Shown piece after piece: positions 7,939-18,264 of a stretch of 64,000 bases of DNA. The translations under genes were made by a program, and so were the position numbers. Position 1 is the stretch's first letter. Every line of letters starts with the position of its first letter. The notes under the pieces were generated by a model. The model made no database searches. It was not told the DNA's origin and was given only the letters and a program-made list of their open reading frames with translations. Origin of the DNA: Lyngbya sp. HA4199-MV5 (GTDB lineage Bacteria; Cyanobacteriota; Cyanobacteriia; Leptolyngbyales; Leptolyngbyaceae); contig JAHHHL010000025.1 in the NCBI GenBank assembly GCA_019359375.1, forward strand, positions 26,604-90,603, in the 5' to 3' direction.

Positions 7939-10900
7939 CTATTGAGTTTTTGGCACGCTGGACACCGTTTGGGGTTGATGCGCCTGCAAAAATTGGGTGG
8001 CGGCGGCGGCGGGCATAGGATGGCTAAAGAGATAGCCCTGCATTTCTTCGCAGTGGCGCGATCGCAAATAATCGACCTGTGCCTGGGTTTCTACCCCTTC
8101 AGCTACCACGTTGAGGTTGAGTCCGCGTCCCAGGGCAATGACGGCATCGGCGATCGCGGCATCGCTAGGGTCAGTCGTCAGTTCGTGGACAAAGGATTGA
8201 TCCAGCTTGATTGTGGTGAGGGGAAAGCGCTTCAGGTAGCCCAGCGATGAGTAGCCTGTGCCAAAATCATCCATTGAAATGTGAACTCCCATTGTTCGCA
8301 GCGACTCCAGCATGGCGATCGTGAACGCTACATTCTGCATCGCTGTGGTTTCGGTAATTTCCAGTTCTAACGAGTTGGGAGACAGGTGCGACTCTGCCAG
8401 CAGTTGGGTAATAGTTTCAACCAAATCGGGCTGCTGAAATTGTCTGGCTGAAAGATTAACCGCCATACGGAGTGGGGCTAAACCAGCGCTCTGCCAGGTC
8501 TTATTTTGAGCACAAGCCGTGCGTAATACCCATTCCCCAATAGCAACAATTAAGCCATTTTCTTCTGCGAGGGAGATGAAAATACTGGGGGGCACCAACC
8601 CCAGTTCTGGATGCTGCCAGCGGAGCAATGCTTCCATCCCCGTGATTTCTCCTGTGCTGACATTGACCTGTGGCTGGTAGTGCAGCACAAATTCCTGCCG
8701 CTCCAGGGCATGGTGAAGGCTGCTTTCCAGCGCCAGTAGCTCGGATGCCTGGGAGTTGATGGCAGGCGTGTAAATCTGGTAGCCGTTGCGCCCTTGCTCT
8801 TTGACGCGATAAAGGGCAGCATCGGCGTTTTTGAGAAGCGTCTGGGCATCGTCACCATCATGAGGATAGAGGGCAATGCCAATGCTGGTGCTGATGTACA
8901 GTTCGTGTGTCTCCAGGTAAAAGGCGGGCTTGAGTGCTTCGTTAATGCGCTGAGCGGCTTTGGCGGCATCTTCCGCCGTGCTAATTTGGGGCAGCAGGAG
9001 GGTGAATTCGTCTCCTCCCCAACGGGAGATCGTGTCCCCTTCTCGCATACAGTCTGAAAGGCGAAGGGCGACTGACTGGAGCAGCAAATCACCGATCGCG
9101 TGCCCCAGGGTGTCGTTGATGGTTTTGAAGCGATCCAGATCCAGGAACATCACTGCCAGCATGGTTTTTGTGCGGTGGGCGTTTGCCAGGGCGAGTGGGA
9201 GGCGATCGTTAAACAGCATCCGGTTGGGCAACCCCGTGAGCAAGTCGTGAAATGCCTGATAGCGAATGGTGGCTTCTGCTTGCTGGCGTTTGAGCGTACC
9301 ACCAATGCTACCAGCCATCGCAACTAAGCTCGACTCTTCATTGCCTGACCAGCGCCGTTTGGTTCTACAGTCATCAAAGCCGATAAAGCCCCAAAACTCG
9401 CTATCAATCAAAATCGGCACCAGCAGTACCGAAAGAATGTGATCGCATTGCATCACCTGCTGTTTGGGTGCGGTAAAGTCGTCGATGATGCCGCCGACCG
9501 AGTGACCGATGGCGAGTGCATCGTACCAGCCAGCCAAACTGGGTGTACTGTACGGCTGGTTTTGCCAATGCGGTTGCTGAATGGTAGGCGCAATGAACTC
9601 TCGCGTCCACTCGTACCGCATGCTGGTGACGAGTTCATCAGTTTTGGGATGAGCATGGTTTTGGTAAATATAGACACGATCGACCCCGGTAGAGTGTCCC
9701 AGGGTTTCGAGCACTTTTGCGATCGCGGCTTCATAGTCAGTATCTGTCAACAAATAGGTCATAGCAGTCGCCATGCCTTCTAGCAGTCGATCGCGCTTGA
9801 GCAGCTCGGACTCTGCCTGCTTGCGTTTAGTGATATCTTCGACCGTGCCTTCGTACCCCAGCAGACAGCCGTTTGCGTCACGCAACGCACGCGCATTCTC
9901 AGAAATCCAGATAACGCTGCCATCTTTGCGGTAAACCTGCGACTCAAAGTCCAGCACGGCATCCTGTGCCTGGAGCAGGCGACTAAACTCGTCTCGACGC
10001 TGAGGATCGACGTAAAGCTGGTGCCGAATATCCGTGAGCGACACCATCAATTCTTGGGGCGAGTCGTAACCGTAGAGCTTTGCCAGCATGGAGTTGGCGG
10101 TGAGATAGTGACCTTGGGGCGTGGTTTGAAAGATACCTGCCACCGCGTTTTCAAAAATGCTCCGATATTTCTCTTCTGCCTGCTTCAGGGCGGCTTCGTG
10201 GCGTTTGCGATCGACTTCGTGGCGCTTGCGATCGCTCACATCACGACACACACACAGCAACCCTTCATCGTCGAGTAACGTCACAGAAACTTCTTCTGTA
10301 AAGGTGCTACCGTCTCGCCGAGTGGCGGTGGCTTCACCATGCCAGCGTCCCTGTTGCTGCAACACGGGCAGAATCTCAGCTTCATAGCGCTGAGCCTCAA
10401 TGGGATCGTAGAGCATCCGCCAATGGTTACCTAACAACGCGCTGGCTTCGTACCCAAAAAACTGGGCGTGCGCCTGGTTCATATAGACAAATTCACCGCT
10501 GGCGTTGAGTACGGCAATGCCCTCGGTGCAGGCTTCGATCGCCGCTAGCTGAAGACGAATCACTTCTTCTGCCTGTAGCCGCTCTGTGATATCGTCGATG
10601 GTGCCCAGTACCCCAATCGCACGACCGTCCGCATCGCGAATGGGAATTTTATTTGCCTGAGTCCAGTTGGGGCGACCGTTGGCGATCGTGTTCTGCTCGA
10701 TGAGGTTCAAAAGGGGAGTACCAGAGCGAATCACTTGCTGGTCTTGCTGCTGAAACTGGTCTGCAAGGGTAGAACTGTAAGGCAAGTCATGATCTGTTTT
10801 GCCAACGACCGTCGTGACTGCATCCAGATTGAGATTATCGGCAAACTGTTTGTTACAGCCCTGGTACACCGAGTGGGTGTCTTTCCAAAAGATGGCAAGG

Positions 10901-11952
10901 GGCAGGTTGTCGAGCACGAGCCTCAAAAAGCGTTCCTGTTCGCGGAGCGCTTTTTCTGCCTGCTTCAGCTCAGTGATGTCGGTAATAAAGCCTTCAATGC
11001 CCAGGACGGTGCCGCTTGCATCATAGAGTCCGTGCCCTTTTTCCCACAGCCATTTTTCCTGCCCAGTTTTTGTGCGAATGCGATATTCAGCAACGTAAGG
11101 CTCGCGGGAGGCGATCGCTTGTTCAATGCTGCCCAAAATGAACGGCACATCATCTGGGTGACAAATATCGTTGTAGGCTAAGCGTCGCTGGCTACCAGTT
11201 AGTTCCTGGCTGTAATAGCCCGTGATCGTCAGGCATCCTCCACTCAAGTACAGCATCGTCCACTGGGGGGCATTACTCCCGGTAAACACAATGCCTGGAA
11301 GCGAATTGATTAAGGTAAATAGACGCTGCTGGCTCTGCCCCAACGCTGCTTCAGCTTGTTTGTACTGCATCATGCTGCCTAGCTGTGCCGCCACCTTTGA
11401 GACAAGCCTCACCGATACGTCATCTTCGGGTCGGGGGGTATCTAGAAAAAAGACGATCGTCGCAATCACCTCATGCTGCGCCAACACTGGCACTGCCAGA
11501 ACTGCCTTTAGTGGAGCCAGGTGAGCCACGCGGACGCGTAAAAACTCATGGTCAGACGCGGCACTCACATCAGGAATCCATTCTGCCTGCTTTGTTTGCC
11601 AGACTCGTCCTGGTAACCCTTCCCCAGGGGCAAAGCTCATCGCCTCACTGACCGCTCTAAAAGGATGCAGATGGTCTTGATCACCATGCCACACCGGGCT
11701 ACATTCAAGCCGAGTTTGATCCTGGTTGGGCATCCAGGCTTCGGCAAAGACCCAGCCCATGCTCTGGCAAACGTGCTGCATAACGATGCTTAACGCCAGA
11801 TCAAACTCCCTTGTATCCGCGATCGCGTGCATGATGCCTTGTAGTAGATCAGTTTCTGCTTGCGATCGTTCACAGTCAGTTACCTGTAGTGCTGAAGCGG
11901 TTGTGTTGAGAGTCGTGCGACCAAACTCAATCTTGGATGAAGACGTTGACAT
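7939..11952 (-). CDS. GAF/PAS-GGDEF-EAL cyclic-di-GMP signalling protein
   Basis: A 1337-residue soluble sensor. Domains in order: GAF (about 34-200), four PAS/PAC units (about 205-335, 345-465, 470-595, 605-725; each ends in DITELKQAE/DITERLQAE-like linkers), a second GAF (about 735-900), GGDEF (about 905-1070) and EAL (about 1080-1325). The diguanylate cyclase signature SRWGGDEF (GGDEF at 979-983) is intact. An inhibitory RxxD site (REGD) sits five residues before GGDEF. The phosphodiesterase domain keeps EALLRW (Glu1107), ELEITET and DDFGTGYSSLGYL, so both synthesis and breakdown of c-di-GMP are possible. The GAF domains lack an obvious bilin-binding Cys motif, though this cannot be excluded by eye. 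No membrane segment. It stands alone, and the input signal is unknown. Confidence 0.93.
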   Translation of the reverse strand: MSTSSSKIEFGRTTLNTTASALQVTDCERSQAETDLLQGIMHAIADTREFDLALSIVMQHVCQSMGWVFAEAWMPNQDQTRLECSPVWHGDQDHLHPFRAVSEAMSFAPGEGLPGRVWQTKQAEWIPDVSAASDHEFLRVRVAHLAPLKAVLAVPVLAQHEVIATIVFFLDTPRPEDDVSVRLVSKVAAQLGSMMQYKQAEAALGQSQQRLFTLINSLPGIVFTGSNAPQWTMLYLSGGCLTITGYYSQELTGSQRRLAYNDICHPDDVPFILGSIEQAIASREPYVAEYRIRTKTGQEKWLWEKGHGLYDASGTVLGIEGFITDITELKQAEKALREQERFLRLVLDNLPLAIFWKDTHSVYQGCNKQFADNLNLDAVTTVVGKTDHDLPYSSTLADQFQQQDQQVIRSGTPLLNLIEQNTIANGRPNWTQANKIPIRDADGRAIGVLGTIDDITERLQAEEVIRLQLAAIEACTEGIAVLNASGEFVYMNQAHAQFFGYEASALLGNHWRMLYDPIEAQRYEAEILPVLQQQGRWHGEATATRRDGSTFTEEVSVTLLDDEGLLCVCRDVSDRKRHEVDRKRHEAALKQAEEKYRSIFENAVAGIFQTTPQGHYLTANSMLAKLYGYDSPQELMVSLTDIRHQLYVDPQRRDEFSRLLQAQDAVLDFESQVYRKDGSVIWISENARALRDANGCLLGYEGTVEDITKRKQAESELLKRDRLLEGMATAMTYLLTDTDYEAAIAKVLETLGHSTGVDRVYIYQNHAHPKTDELVTSMRYEWTREFIAPTIQQPHWQNQPYSTPSLAGWYDALAIGHSVGGIIDDFTAPKQQVMQCDHILSVLLVPILIDSEFWGFIGFDDCRTKRRWSGNEESSLVAMAGSIGGTLKRQQAEATIRYQAFHDLLTGLPNRMLFNDRLPLALANAHRTKTMLAVMFLDLDRFKTINDTLGHAIGDLLLQSVALRLSDCMREGDTISRWGGDEFTLLLPQISTAEDAAKAAQRINEALKPAFYLETHELYISTSIGIALYPHDGDDAQTLLKNADAALYRVKEQGRNGYQIYTPAINSQASELLALESSLHHALERQEFVLHYQPQVNVSTGEITGMEALLRWQHPELGLVPPSIFISLAEENGLIVAIGEWVLRTACAQNKTWQSAGLAPLRMAVNLSARQFQQPDLVETITQLLAESHLSPNSLELEITETTAMQNVAFTIAMLESLRTMGVHISMDDFGTGYSSLGYLKRFPLTTIKLDQSFVHELTTDPSDAAIADAVIALGRGLNLNVVAEGVETQAQVDYLRSRHCEEMQGYLFSHPMPAAAATQFLQAHQPQTVSSVPKTQ

Positions 11953-12118
11953 CAGCAGTAGTATAAAAGCTTGAATGCGGTCATAGCGCTGACTGCAAAA
12001 ACGAGGACAACCGAAAGTCTAACCGCTTAGGATCGTGAACTAAACGACCTGTAAATCTGAGGTTTGGTAGAAACATGGCGGTGTCATGCCCTACGCAGAG
12101 AACTGCACCGTCATCAAT

Positions 12119-12154
12119 CTGTGACCCTTAAGACTGGCTGTGACCCTTAAGACT
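12119..12154. repeat. 19-bp-period direct repeat
   Basis: CTGTGACCCTTAAGACT occurs twice (12119-12135 and 12138-12154), separated by GG. It is a perfect local duplication in non-coding DNA. Confidence 0.7.
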
Positions 12155-12463
12155 TGAAACGTCGTGGCGTTACCAGAAGATTTAGTAGTCTACGTTATCT
12201 CACTAGCCCAGGTGATATAGCTCTCAATTAACAGACTCAATGCTACTTCCTGTGGTAACTGTCACAATTTATCCAGCTCAATCTAGGTAAACTACATGTG
12301 GTGCCCATCGTTATCCGCTACCATGCAGCTCAAAAGTACGAGACTGAACCTGGAACATGCCAGAGCAGGCAAGCAAGCAGGTTAGGTCAACACGTCACTG
12401 ACGCAAAAGCCTCCAACATGACTAAGCGCACTCGTTATGACACGCTTGTATGCCCGTAGAACC

Positions 12464-12505
12464 AGGTTTGTGTAACTAGGTTTGTGTAACCAGGTTTGTA
12501 CAACC
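12464..12505. repeat. 14-bp tandem repeat, three units
   Basis: AGGTTTGTGTAACT, AGGTTTGTGTAACC and AGGTTTGTACAACC follow each other without a gap. A similar 13-bp array lies upstream of tpiA (63149-63195). Confidence 0.7.
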
Positions 12506-12775
12506 ATTTCAATTGATGCAGCCATTGCGGCATTCATGACGCTACACGGCAGAAACCCCCCTGCATATAGTTTAGTCCTTAACCTTAGCTTGCAGTGAAG
12601 CCAAATTTTAGCAACAGGCGACACAAAACCAAAGCGTTCAAAAGCACCCTATTCATACATCCTGCTTCTCAGCTTCAGCGTAAACCTGTAGAAAGCGATC
12701 GCCCTTTACCCCAAACCCTTCACTCCGTTGCTACCTTTCTGCCTTGAGGTGTTTAGCGGTAACTGTTGCCTGTAG

Positions 12776-14158
<1,383 letters not shown>

Positions 14159-14202
14159 CGAGGCAAAGATTGACCATTGAGGGTTCAGTGATACCTTTGG
14201 TA

Positions 14203-14224
14203 GGGACGTTACATGTAACGTCCC
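14203..14224. repeat. Perfect 11-bp inverted repeat after eno
   Basis: GGGACGTTACA is followed directly by its complement TGTAACGTCCC. It lies 45 bp past the eno stop and may act as a factor-independent 3' end, but there is no U tract. It looks like a dispersed cyanobacterial palindrome; a related element follows the SDR gene at 16791. Confidence 0.55.
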
Positions 14225-14289
14225 CACAGAGGCTTTATCTGTTGTCTGCTTTAAACGGTCAGGCGTGTTTTAAGACAATATTCTTGTTT

Positions 14290-14327
14290 GATCGTTCAAA
14301 AATGCGTATGCTGAGAATGAACCGATC
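14290..14327. promoter_or_regulatory. Candidate TetR operator upstream of its own gene
   Basis: GATCGTTCA (14290-14298) and TGAACCGATC (14318-14327) form an inverted repeat 26 bp before the GTG start of the TetR gene. The CGTTCAAAAATG core is nearly repeated at 15332 before the transferase gene, suggesting autoregulation plus control of the neighbouring pair. Confidence 0.45.
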
Positions 14328-14352
14328 AATCAAGTGCTGACGTAATCCTCTG

Positions 14353-14925
14353 GTGCGACAACGAGAGTTTGATACCAATGAAATCCTGGCGATCGCCATG
14401 AACTTGTTCTGGCAGCGCGGCTATAGCAACACCTCCATGAAAGATGTGGTGCAGGCGACGGGCGTGCAGCCTGGAAGTCTGTACAGTGCCTTTGGTGATA
14501 AAGAAAAACTGTTTCAGCAGGCGCTTCGTAAGTATACGCAGGAGTTTTTTCGTGCGTCCATGCCACGCAACTACCCGCCGTTGACGTGCATTCAGCAGTG
14601 GTTTGAGTATCTAGCTGACGCAATGGCAAAAGACCCCCAGCAAAGAGGGTGCTTGATCATCAACACGGCAATGGAGCGGGAGGCACACTCGCCTAGCACG
14701 ATCGCGATTATTGAAGATCGGCTCGATGAAATTGAATCATTCTTCTGTCAAAACCTAAATCAGGCAAAGCTGGATGGGTCGTTGCCCAAAGCCCATGACG
14801 CGGATGTAACAGCAAAAACCTTGCTGGGCGTTGTTGTGGGTATGTTAGCGGTTGCTCGCATGCGCCGGGATGGTCAAACGCTGCGTAGCATCGCCAAAGG
14901 CGCGATCGCCCTGCTCAACGCGTGA
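14353..14925 (+). CDS. TetR/AcrR-family transcriptional regulator
   Basis: A 190-residue regulator. The N-terminal helix-turn-helix (about 8-55) reads ILAIAMNLFWQRGYSNTSMK followed by DVVQATGVQPGSLYSAFGDK, typical of TetR proteins. The C-terminal helical part (about 75-190) resembles the TetR_C class of regulators with CLIINTAME. The start is GTG at 14353 (MRQREFDTNE); no better ATG exists upstream in frame. It is divergent from nothing and lies 455 bp before a glutathione transferase/SDR pair on the same strand. The inverted repeats before both transcription units share a CGTTCA half-site, so it probably represses itself and the pair, with release by an electrophile or xenobiotic. That role is inferred from context only. 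Confidence 0.88.
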   Translation: MRQREFDTNEILAIAMNLFWQRGYSNTSMKDVVQATGVQPGSLYSAFGDKEKLFQQALRKYTQEFFRASMPRNYPPLTCIQQWFEYLADAMAKDPQQRGCLIINTAMEREAHSPSTIAIIEDRLDEIESFFCQNLNQAKLDGSLPKAHDADVTAKTLLGVVVGMLAVARMRRDGQTLRSIAKGAIALLNA

Positions 14926-14966
14926 TCAACCGTGGGTTTCATCTCAGTGCAGCGGTTGTATTTGAA

Positions 14967-15010
14967 GCAGAGGGCAGGAGGCAGAGGGCAGGAGGCAGAA
15001 GGTAGAAGGC
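14967..15010. repeat. Short tandemly repeated repeat (GGCAGAGG type)
   Basis: AGCAGAGGGCAGGAGGCAGA and following copies make about six degenerate 7-base units between the TetR and transferase genes. Same family as at 2867, 34553 and 38338. Confidence 0.7.
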
Positions 15011-15075
15011 ACCCGTTGTTCTCTTCACGCTTGCCTTTTCTTTTCGCTTTCTGGCTTCTCACAATCGCACCTCCC

Positions 15076-15105
15076 TTGACCAGGAAAGGCTTGACCAGGA
15101 AAGGC
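15076..15105. repeat. 15-bp perfect tandem duplication
   Basis: TTGACCAGGAAAGGC occurs twice back to back in the TetR-transferase spacer. Confidence 0.7.
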
Positions 15106-15330
15106 TATAGCGCTTCAGAAGGCTTAGCCGAGTTTCTGAAGGATCATTCAAGAAATATTGGGAGTATCCCTACCCAGACTTGAGTACGCTTACAGTGCAT
15201 CTGGACGGCTCAAAGAGGGTTAAAGCAGCGCTGTGTTTTCTCGCAGGAGTTCATGTCCGACAAAATTTTGAATCAATATGATTTTAAGCTTTGACTTGAC
15301 AGGTGGTTTTCCTGAAGCTATCTTGAATGT

Positions 15331-15351
15331 GCGTTCAAAATGAATGAACGC
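15331..15351. promoter_or_regulatory. Candidate TetR operator before the transferase/SDR pair
   Basis: GCGTTCA (15331-15337) and TGAACGC (15345-15351) form a perfect 7+7 inverted repeat with a 7-base spacer, 30 bp before the ATG of the transferase gene. The half-site matches that before the TetR gene. Confidence 0.5.
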
Positions 15352-15380
15352 TCAAAAATAACCACCTACTGGTCACACTT

Positions 15381-16040
15381 ATGAGTGAACTGCTTTTGCA
15401 TGGCTTTTCCGTTAGCCCCTATGTGCGATCGACGCGCATTGCCTTCATTGAAAAAGGTGTGACTCACTGCTTCAACGAGATTGGGTTTGACCATCTCGCT
15501 ACCGATGACTACAGCAAGCTCAATCCGTTTCAGAAAATGCCTGTCTTGCAGCAAGAGAACTTTGTTCTTTACGAAACTCCAGCCATTTTGGGCTACATCG
15601 ACGAAGCCTTTGACGGGACTGCTTTGCAACCTGTAGATCCCAAAGCGCGGGGGCAGATGCACAAGTGGCTGGGCATTGCCGCGAATTACCTGTATCCCGT
15701 GGGCGTGATGCAACTGTTTTTGCACCGGGTCATGTTGCCTCTCATGGGCAATGAGCCGGATGAAGCGGTTGTGGAGAGTTCTGTCGTTGCGATCGTGCAA
15801 CCGTTAGATGTGCTTGAACGTGAGCTTGTGGAACCATTTCTGGTTGGCAACACCTTAAGTCTGGCAGACATTCTGGTTGGAGCAATGGTGTCCTGTATCC
15901 ATCTGGCACCAGAAGGGGCAACGCTCATCCAGGCAAGACCCAAAACGGCAGCGTGGCTGAGTCAATTGAGCCAGCGGGAAAGCTTTCAACACAGCTTGTC
16001 GAGTCTGTTGCAGAGCAAGAGCCTGGGCGGTGTAGCATGA
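15381..16040 (+). CDS. Glutathione S-transferase family protein
   Basis: A 219-residue protein with a thioredoxin-like N-terminal domain (about 1-80; LLLHGFSVSPYVRSTRIAF with Ser/Tyr near the active site, then MPVLQQENFVLYETPAILGY for the cis-Pro and glutathione gamma-glutamyl contacts) and an all-helical C-terminal domain (about 90-215; LVGNTLSLADILVGAMV, the N-capping box region). It conjugates glutathione to electrophiles or acts as a reductase or isomerase; the substrate cannot be read from sequence. The stop codon overlaps the ATG of the SDR gene (ATGA), so the two are translationally coupled. Probably controlled by the TetR protein upstream. Confidence 0.9.
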   Translation: MSELLLHGFSVSPYVRSTRIAFIEKGVTHCFNEIGFDHLATDDYSKLNPFQKMPVLQQENFVLYETPAILGYIDEAFDGTALQPVDPKARGQMHKWLGIAANYLYPVGVMQLFLHRVMLPLMGNEPDEAVVESSVVAIVQPLDVLERELVEPFLVGNTLSLADILVGAMVSCIHLAPEGATLIQARPKTAAWLSQLSQRESFQHSLSSLLQSKSLGGVA

Positions 16041-16753
16041 TCTCCTTAAGCAACCAGCACGTCGTCATTGTTGGCGGCAGCAGCGGTATTGGGTTGGCAA
16101 CCGGCACCCTTGCCAAACAATTGGGCGCTGATGTGACGCTCATCAGCCGTGATGCAGCAAAGCTGAAGCAGATTGCCAGTCAATTGGATAGTGTCCGTAT
16201 TGCGATCGCGGATTTTGCTGACGAAGCCGCTACTGATGCAGCCTTTGCAAACCTGCCACCGATCCATCATGTGTATGTGGCAGCAGGCAGCTTTGTCGGC
16301 GGTAACATCCTGGAAGGCAAGATGGCTGATTTTCGTCGTGCGATCGATACTCGCATTTGGGGCTCTGTGCATGTGGTGCGGGCAGCCGTACCCAAGATGA
16401 GTGCAACTGGTTCGCTAACGTTTACAGGCGGGCTATCAACCGATCGACCCGTCAAGGGAGCGTGGGCAACGGCTGTGGCAACGGCAGCAGCCGAACAGTT
16501 AGCCCGTGCCTTAGCGCTTGAATTAGCCCCCCTTCGAGTTAACGCCATCGCTCCGGGCTGGACGGATACTCCCATGTGGAATGACATTTTGGGCGCAGAA
16601 AAGCAGGCTATCTTTGGCGGAGTCGCTACTCAGGTACCGATGAAGCGCCTTTCCTTAGCGACAGAGGTTGCCCAGGCTGTAATTTTTCTGATGCAAAGTG
16701 CAACCGTCACCGGAGAGGTGCTCCACGTTGATGGTGGACATCGCCTCGTTTGA
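16037..16753 (+). CDS. SDR-family protein lacking the YxxxK catalytic pair
   Basis: A 238-residue Rossmann-fold protein of the short-chain dehydrogenase family. The cofactor motif IVGGSSGIGLATG (11-23) is intact, and the C-terminal LELAPLRVNAIAPGWTDTPM and TGEVLHVDGGHRLV are typical of classical SDRs. At the active site, where YxxxK should precede the EQLARALALELA helix, the sequence is TAVAT (145-149); the catalytic Ser position is also altered (SLTFTGGL). It may bind NAD(P) without classical oxidoreductase chemistry or belong to a divergent SDR subgroup. The start is the ATG at 16037, overlapping the transferase stop by 4 bp; an in-frame upstream ATG (15953) lies inside the transferase gene. 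Confidence 0.85.
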   Translation: MISLSNQHVVIVGGSSGIGLATGTLAKQLGADVTLISRDAAKLKQIASQLDSVRIAIADFADEAATDAAFANLPPIHHVYVAAGSFVGGNILEGKMADFRRAIDTRIWGSVHVVRAAVPKMSATGSLTFTGGLSTDRPVKGAWATAVATAAAEQLARALALELAPLRVNAIAPGWTDTPMWNDILGAEKQAIFGGVATQVPMKRLSLATEVAQAVIFLMQSATVTGEVLHVDGGHRLV

Positions 16754-16790
16754 TGCCAGTCCCAAACGATCGCACCACAGATAACCGTCG

Positions 16791-16818
16791 GTAGGGGCTT
16801 ACAGCCGTAAGCCCCTAC
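16791..16818. repeat. Inverted repeat between convergent genes
   Basis: GTAGGGGCTTAC and GTAAGCCCCTAC flank an AGCC loop, a perfect 12-bp stem between the convergent SDR and polymerase genes. It may serve as a bidirectional 3' end. It is similar in style to the palindrome after eno. Confidence 0.6.
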
Positions 16819-16872
16819 AAAGATTTGTAACCGAAGTTTAGAGTATTGGGATGATGCTGGGAGCCTTGCACT

Positions 16873-18264
16873 CTACTGCATTTCTGGGTGCTGGTTCATG
16901 GCAGCTAAAGCGCTTAGTTGCTCATAATGCTGTTGCCGTCTTAGCCGCCGCTCCTGCCACAGCAAACCAATGAGTACAGCAACAGAAAGCATAAAACCAG
17001 GTTCTTCTAACAATGTAAAAATGAAGCCATTGATCAAAACATTGAAAACAACGAACTTGGAAAGATCATCGGGACAAAGCCGCTGCCAAACAACGATCCA
17101 GATATAAATGTAAGCGACTAATCCTACAACTCCCAAGTCAGCCCAAATGGCAGCCCAACCCCAGAAAGGAGAAAACATACTGGAGTCTAGATAGCTGCCG
17201 TCCCAAATTCTCCAAAACTCATTGGTCACGACGCTGTTGCTCGTTGCACCAAGAGGACTGAGGATACTGGCATAATCTCTGATCATCCAGCCGCCAAGAC
17301 GACCGATCGTGTGTCCAGGTCCGAGCCCCAAAAAGCTATTCAGGATTGATTCGTAATACGTCGGAATAATGCGGAGTGGCGACAACTTTTGCACCGTCGC
17401 ATCACCATCAGGACCATAAATTTCTGGTCGTACCCACGTTTTGTAGGCTCGGAAAAGCTCAATGTTTTCGACACACCAAAACAACACCAGCACCACCACA
17501 ACAGCCAGCGCTGCGTATTGTAGGGTTACGCGGATATTTTTGGCGCGAGCAAGAATCAAGCAAAGCCAGCTCACTAATGCCACTAGCAGCACTTGCTTTG
17601 CATCAGCGATTAAAATTTGCAGAAACGCTGCAAAGACGATCGCAAGTCGAATCCAAAGCTTAACGTCTTTAGCCGTTGCTAAATAGTAAAGGCTAAAAAA
17701 TAAAGAAACAGATGCAGCAACAACGTGACCACCATAAGAGAAGTAGAAAACACCTTGAACATTGTCTTCGATCGTAGCTTTCGTCCGCACAAGAATGCCT
17801 AGAGCGATGCCAATTCTCTGACTAAAAGCAAGGATGGCATGTCCAGCGATAAAGCCTAATAGCCAATTTCTGAACGAGCGAAACTCTTTCCAGGAGATGG
17901 GGATACAGAGAATCGTTAACAGCAGAATAAATCCTTCTGTTAGCAGCAAAAAATCTAACGTGACATTAATGGCAGCGGCTGAATTGAGTAGCGCACTGGC
18001 AATAATGGCTCCTAGAAAAAGCAAAAGACTGGTCGCTAAAGCTCTAATCGTGGCAATTTGTTGCCGATCTTTGACGCGAGTTTGAAAGAACACGATCGCG
18101 CCGACAAGCGGTACAACCGCAAAATGCACAAAGTTAATCGCTGGCGGCGCACCCATTGCACTTAAAATTCTGGGAAAGAAAGCAGTCGCAAAGGCAATTA
18201 AAACGAGTGTTGAGCCTTTGAAGATGCCACCTTCTTGTCGATAGGTCACTAGATGTCCGTTCAT
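16873..18264 (-). CDS. O-antigen ligase/polymerase (Wzy-like) membrane protein
   Basis: A 463-residue protein with about ten or more hydrophobic segments (for example LVLIAFATAFFPRIL, AVVPLVGAIVFFQ, VVVVLVLFWCV, VGLVAYIYIWIVVW). A large loop between late segments (about 275-380) contains FLGLGPGHTIGRLGG, matching the GxGxG-type periplasmic loop of Wzy polymerases and WaaL-type ligases. Such proteins polymerise or ligate lipid-linked oligosaccharides at the outer face of the plasma membrane. It is the last gene, on the minus strand, of the exopolysaccharide locus (16.9-29.2 kb), separated from the GT4 genes by 750 bp. Polymerase versus ligase cannot be decided from sequence alone. Confidence 0.78.
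   Translation of the reverse strand: MNGHLVTYRQEGGIFKGSTLVLIAFATAFFPRILSAMGAPPAINFVHFAVVPLVGAIVFFQTRVKDRQQIATIRALATSLLLFLGAIIASALLNSAAAINVTLDFLLLTEGFILLLTILCIPISWKEFRSFRNWLLGFIAGHAILAFSQRIGIALGILVRTKATIEDNVQGVFYFSYGGHVVAASVSLFFSLYYLATAKDVKLWIRLAIVFAAFLQILIADAKQVLLVALVSWLCLILARAKNIRVTLQYAALAVVVVLVLFWCVENIELFRAYKTWVRPEIYGPDGDATVQKLSPLRIIPTYYESILNSFLGLGPGHTIGRLGGWMIRDYASILSPLGATSNSVVTNEFWRIWDGSYLDSSMFSPFWGWAAIWADLGVVGLVAYIYIWIVVWQRLCPDDLSKFVVFNVLINGFIFTLLEEPGFMLSVAVLIGLLWQERRLRRQQHYEQLSALAAMNQHPEMQ

Noticed and set aside
12382..12624. 80-codon minus-strand frame between the GGDEF/EAL gene and eno
   Set aside because: It spans the 14-bp tandem repeats, has no ribosome site or domain character, and lies in a region that must contain two promoters.
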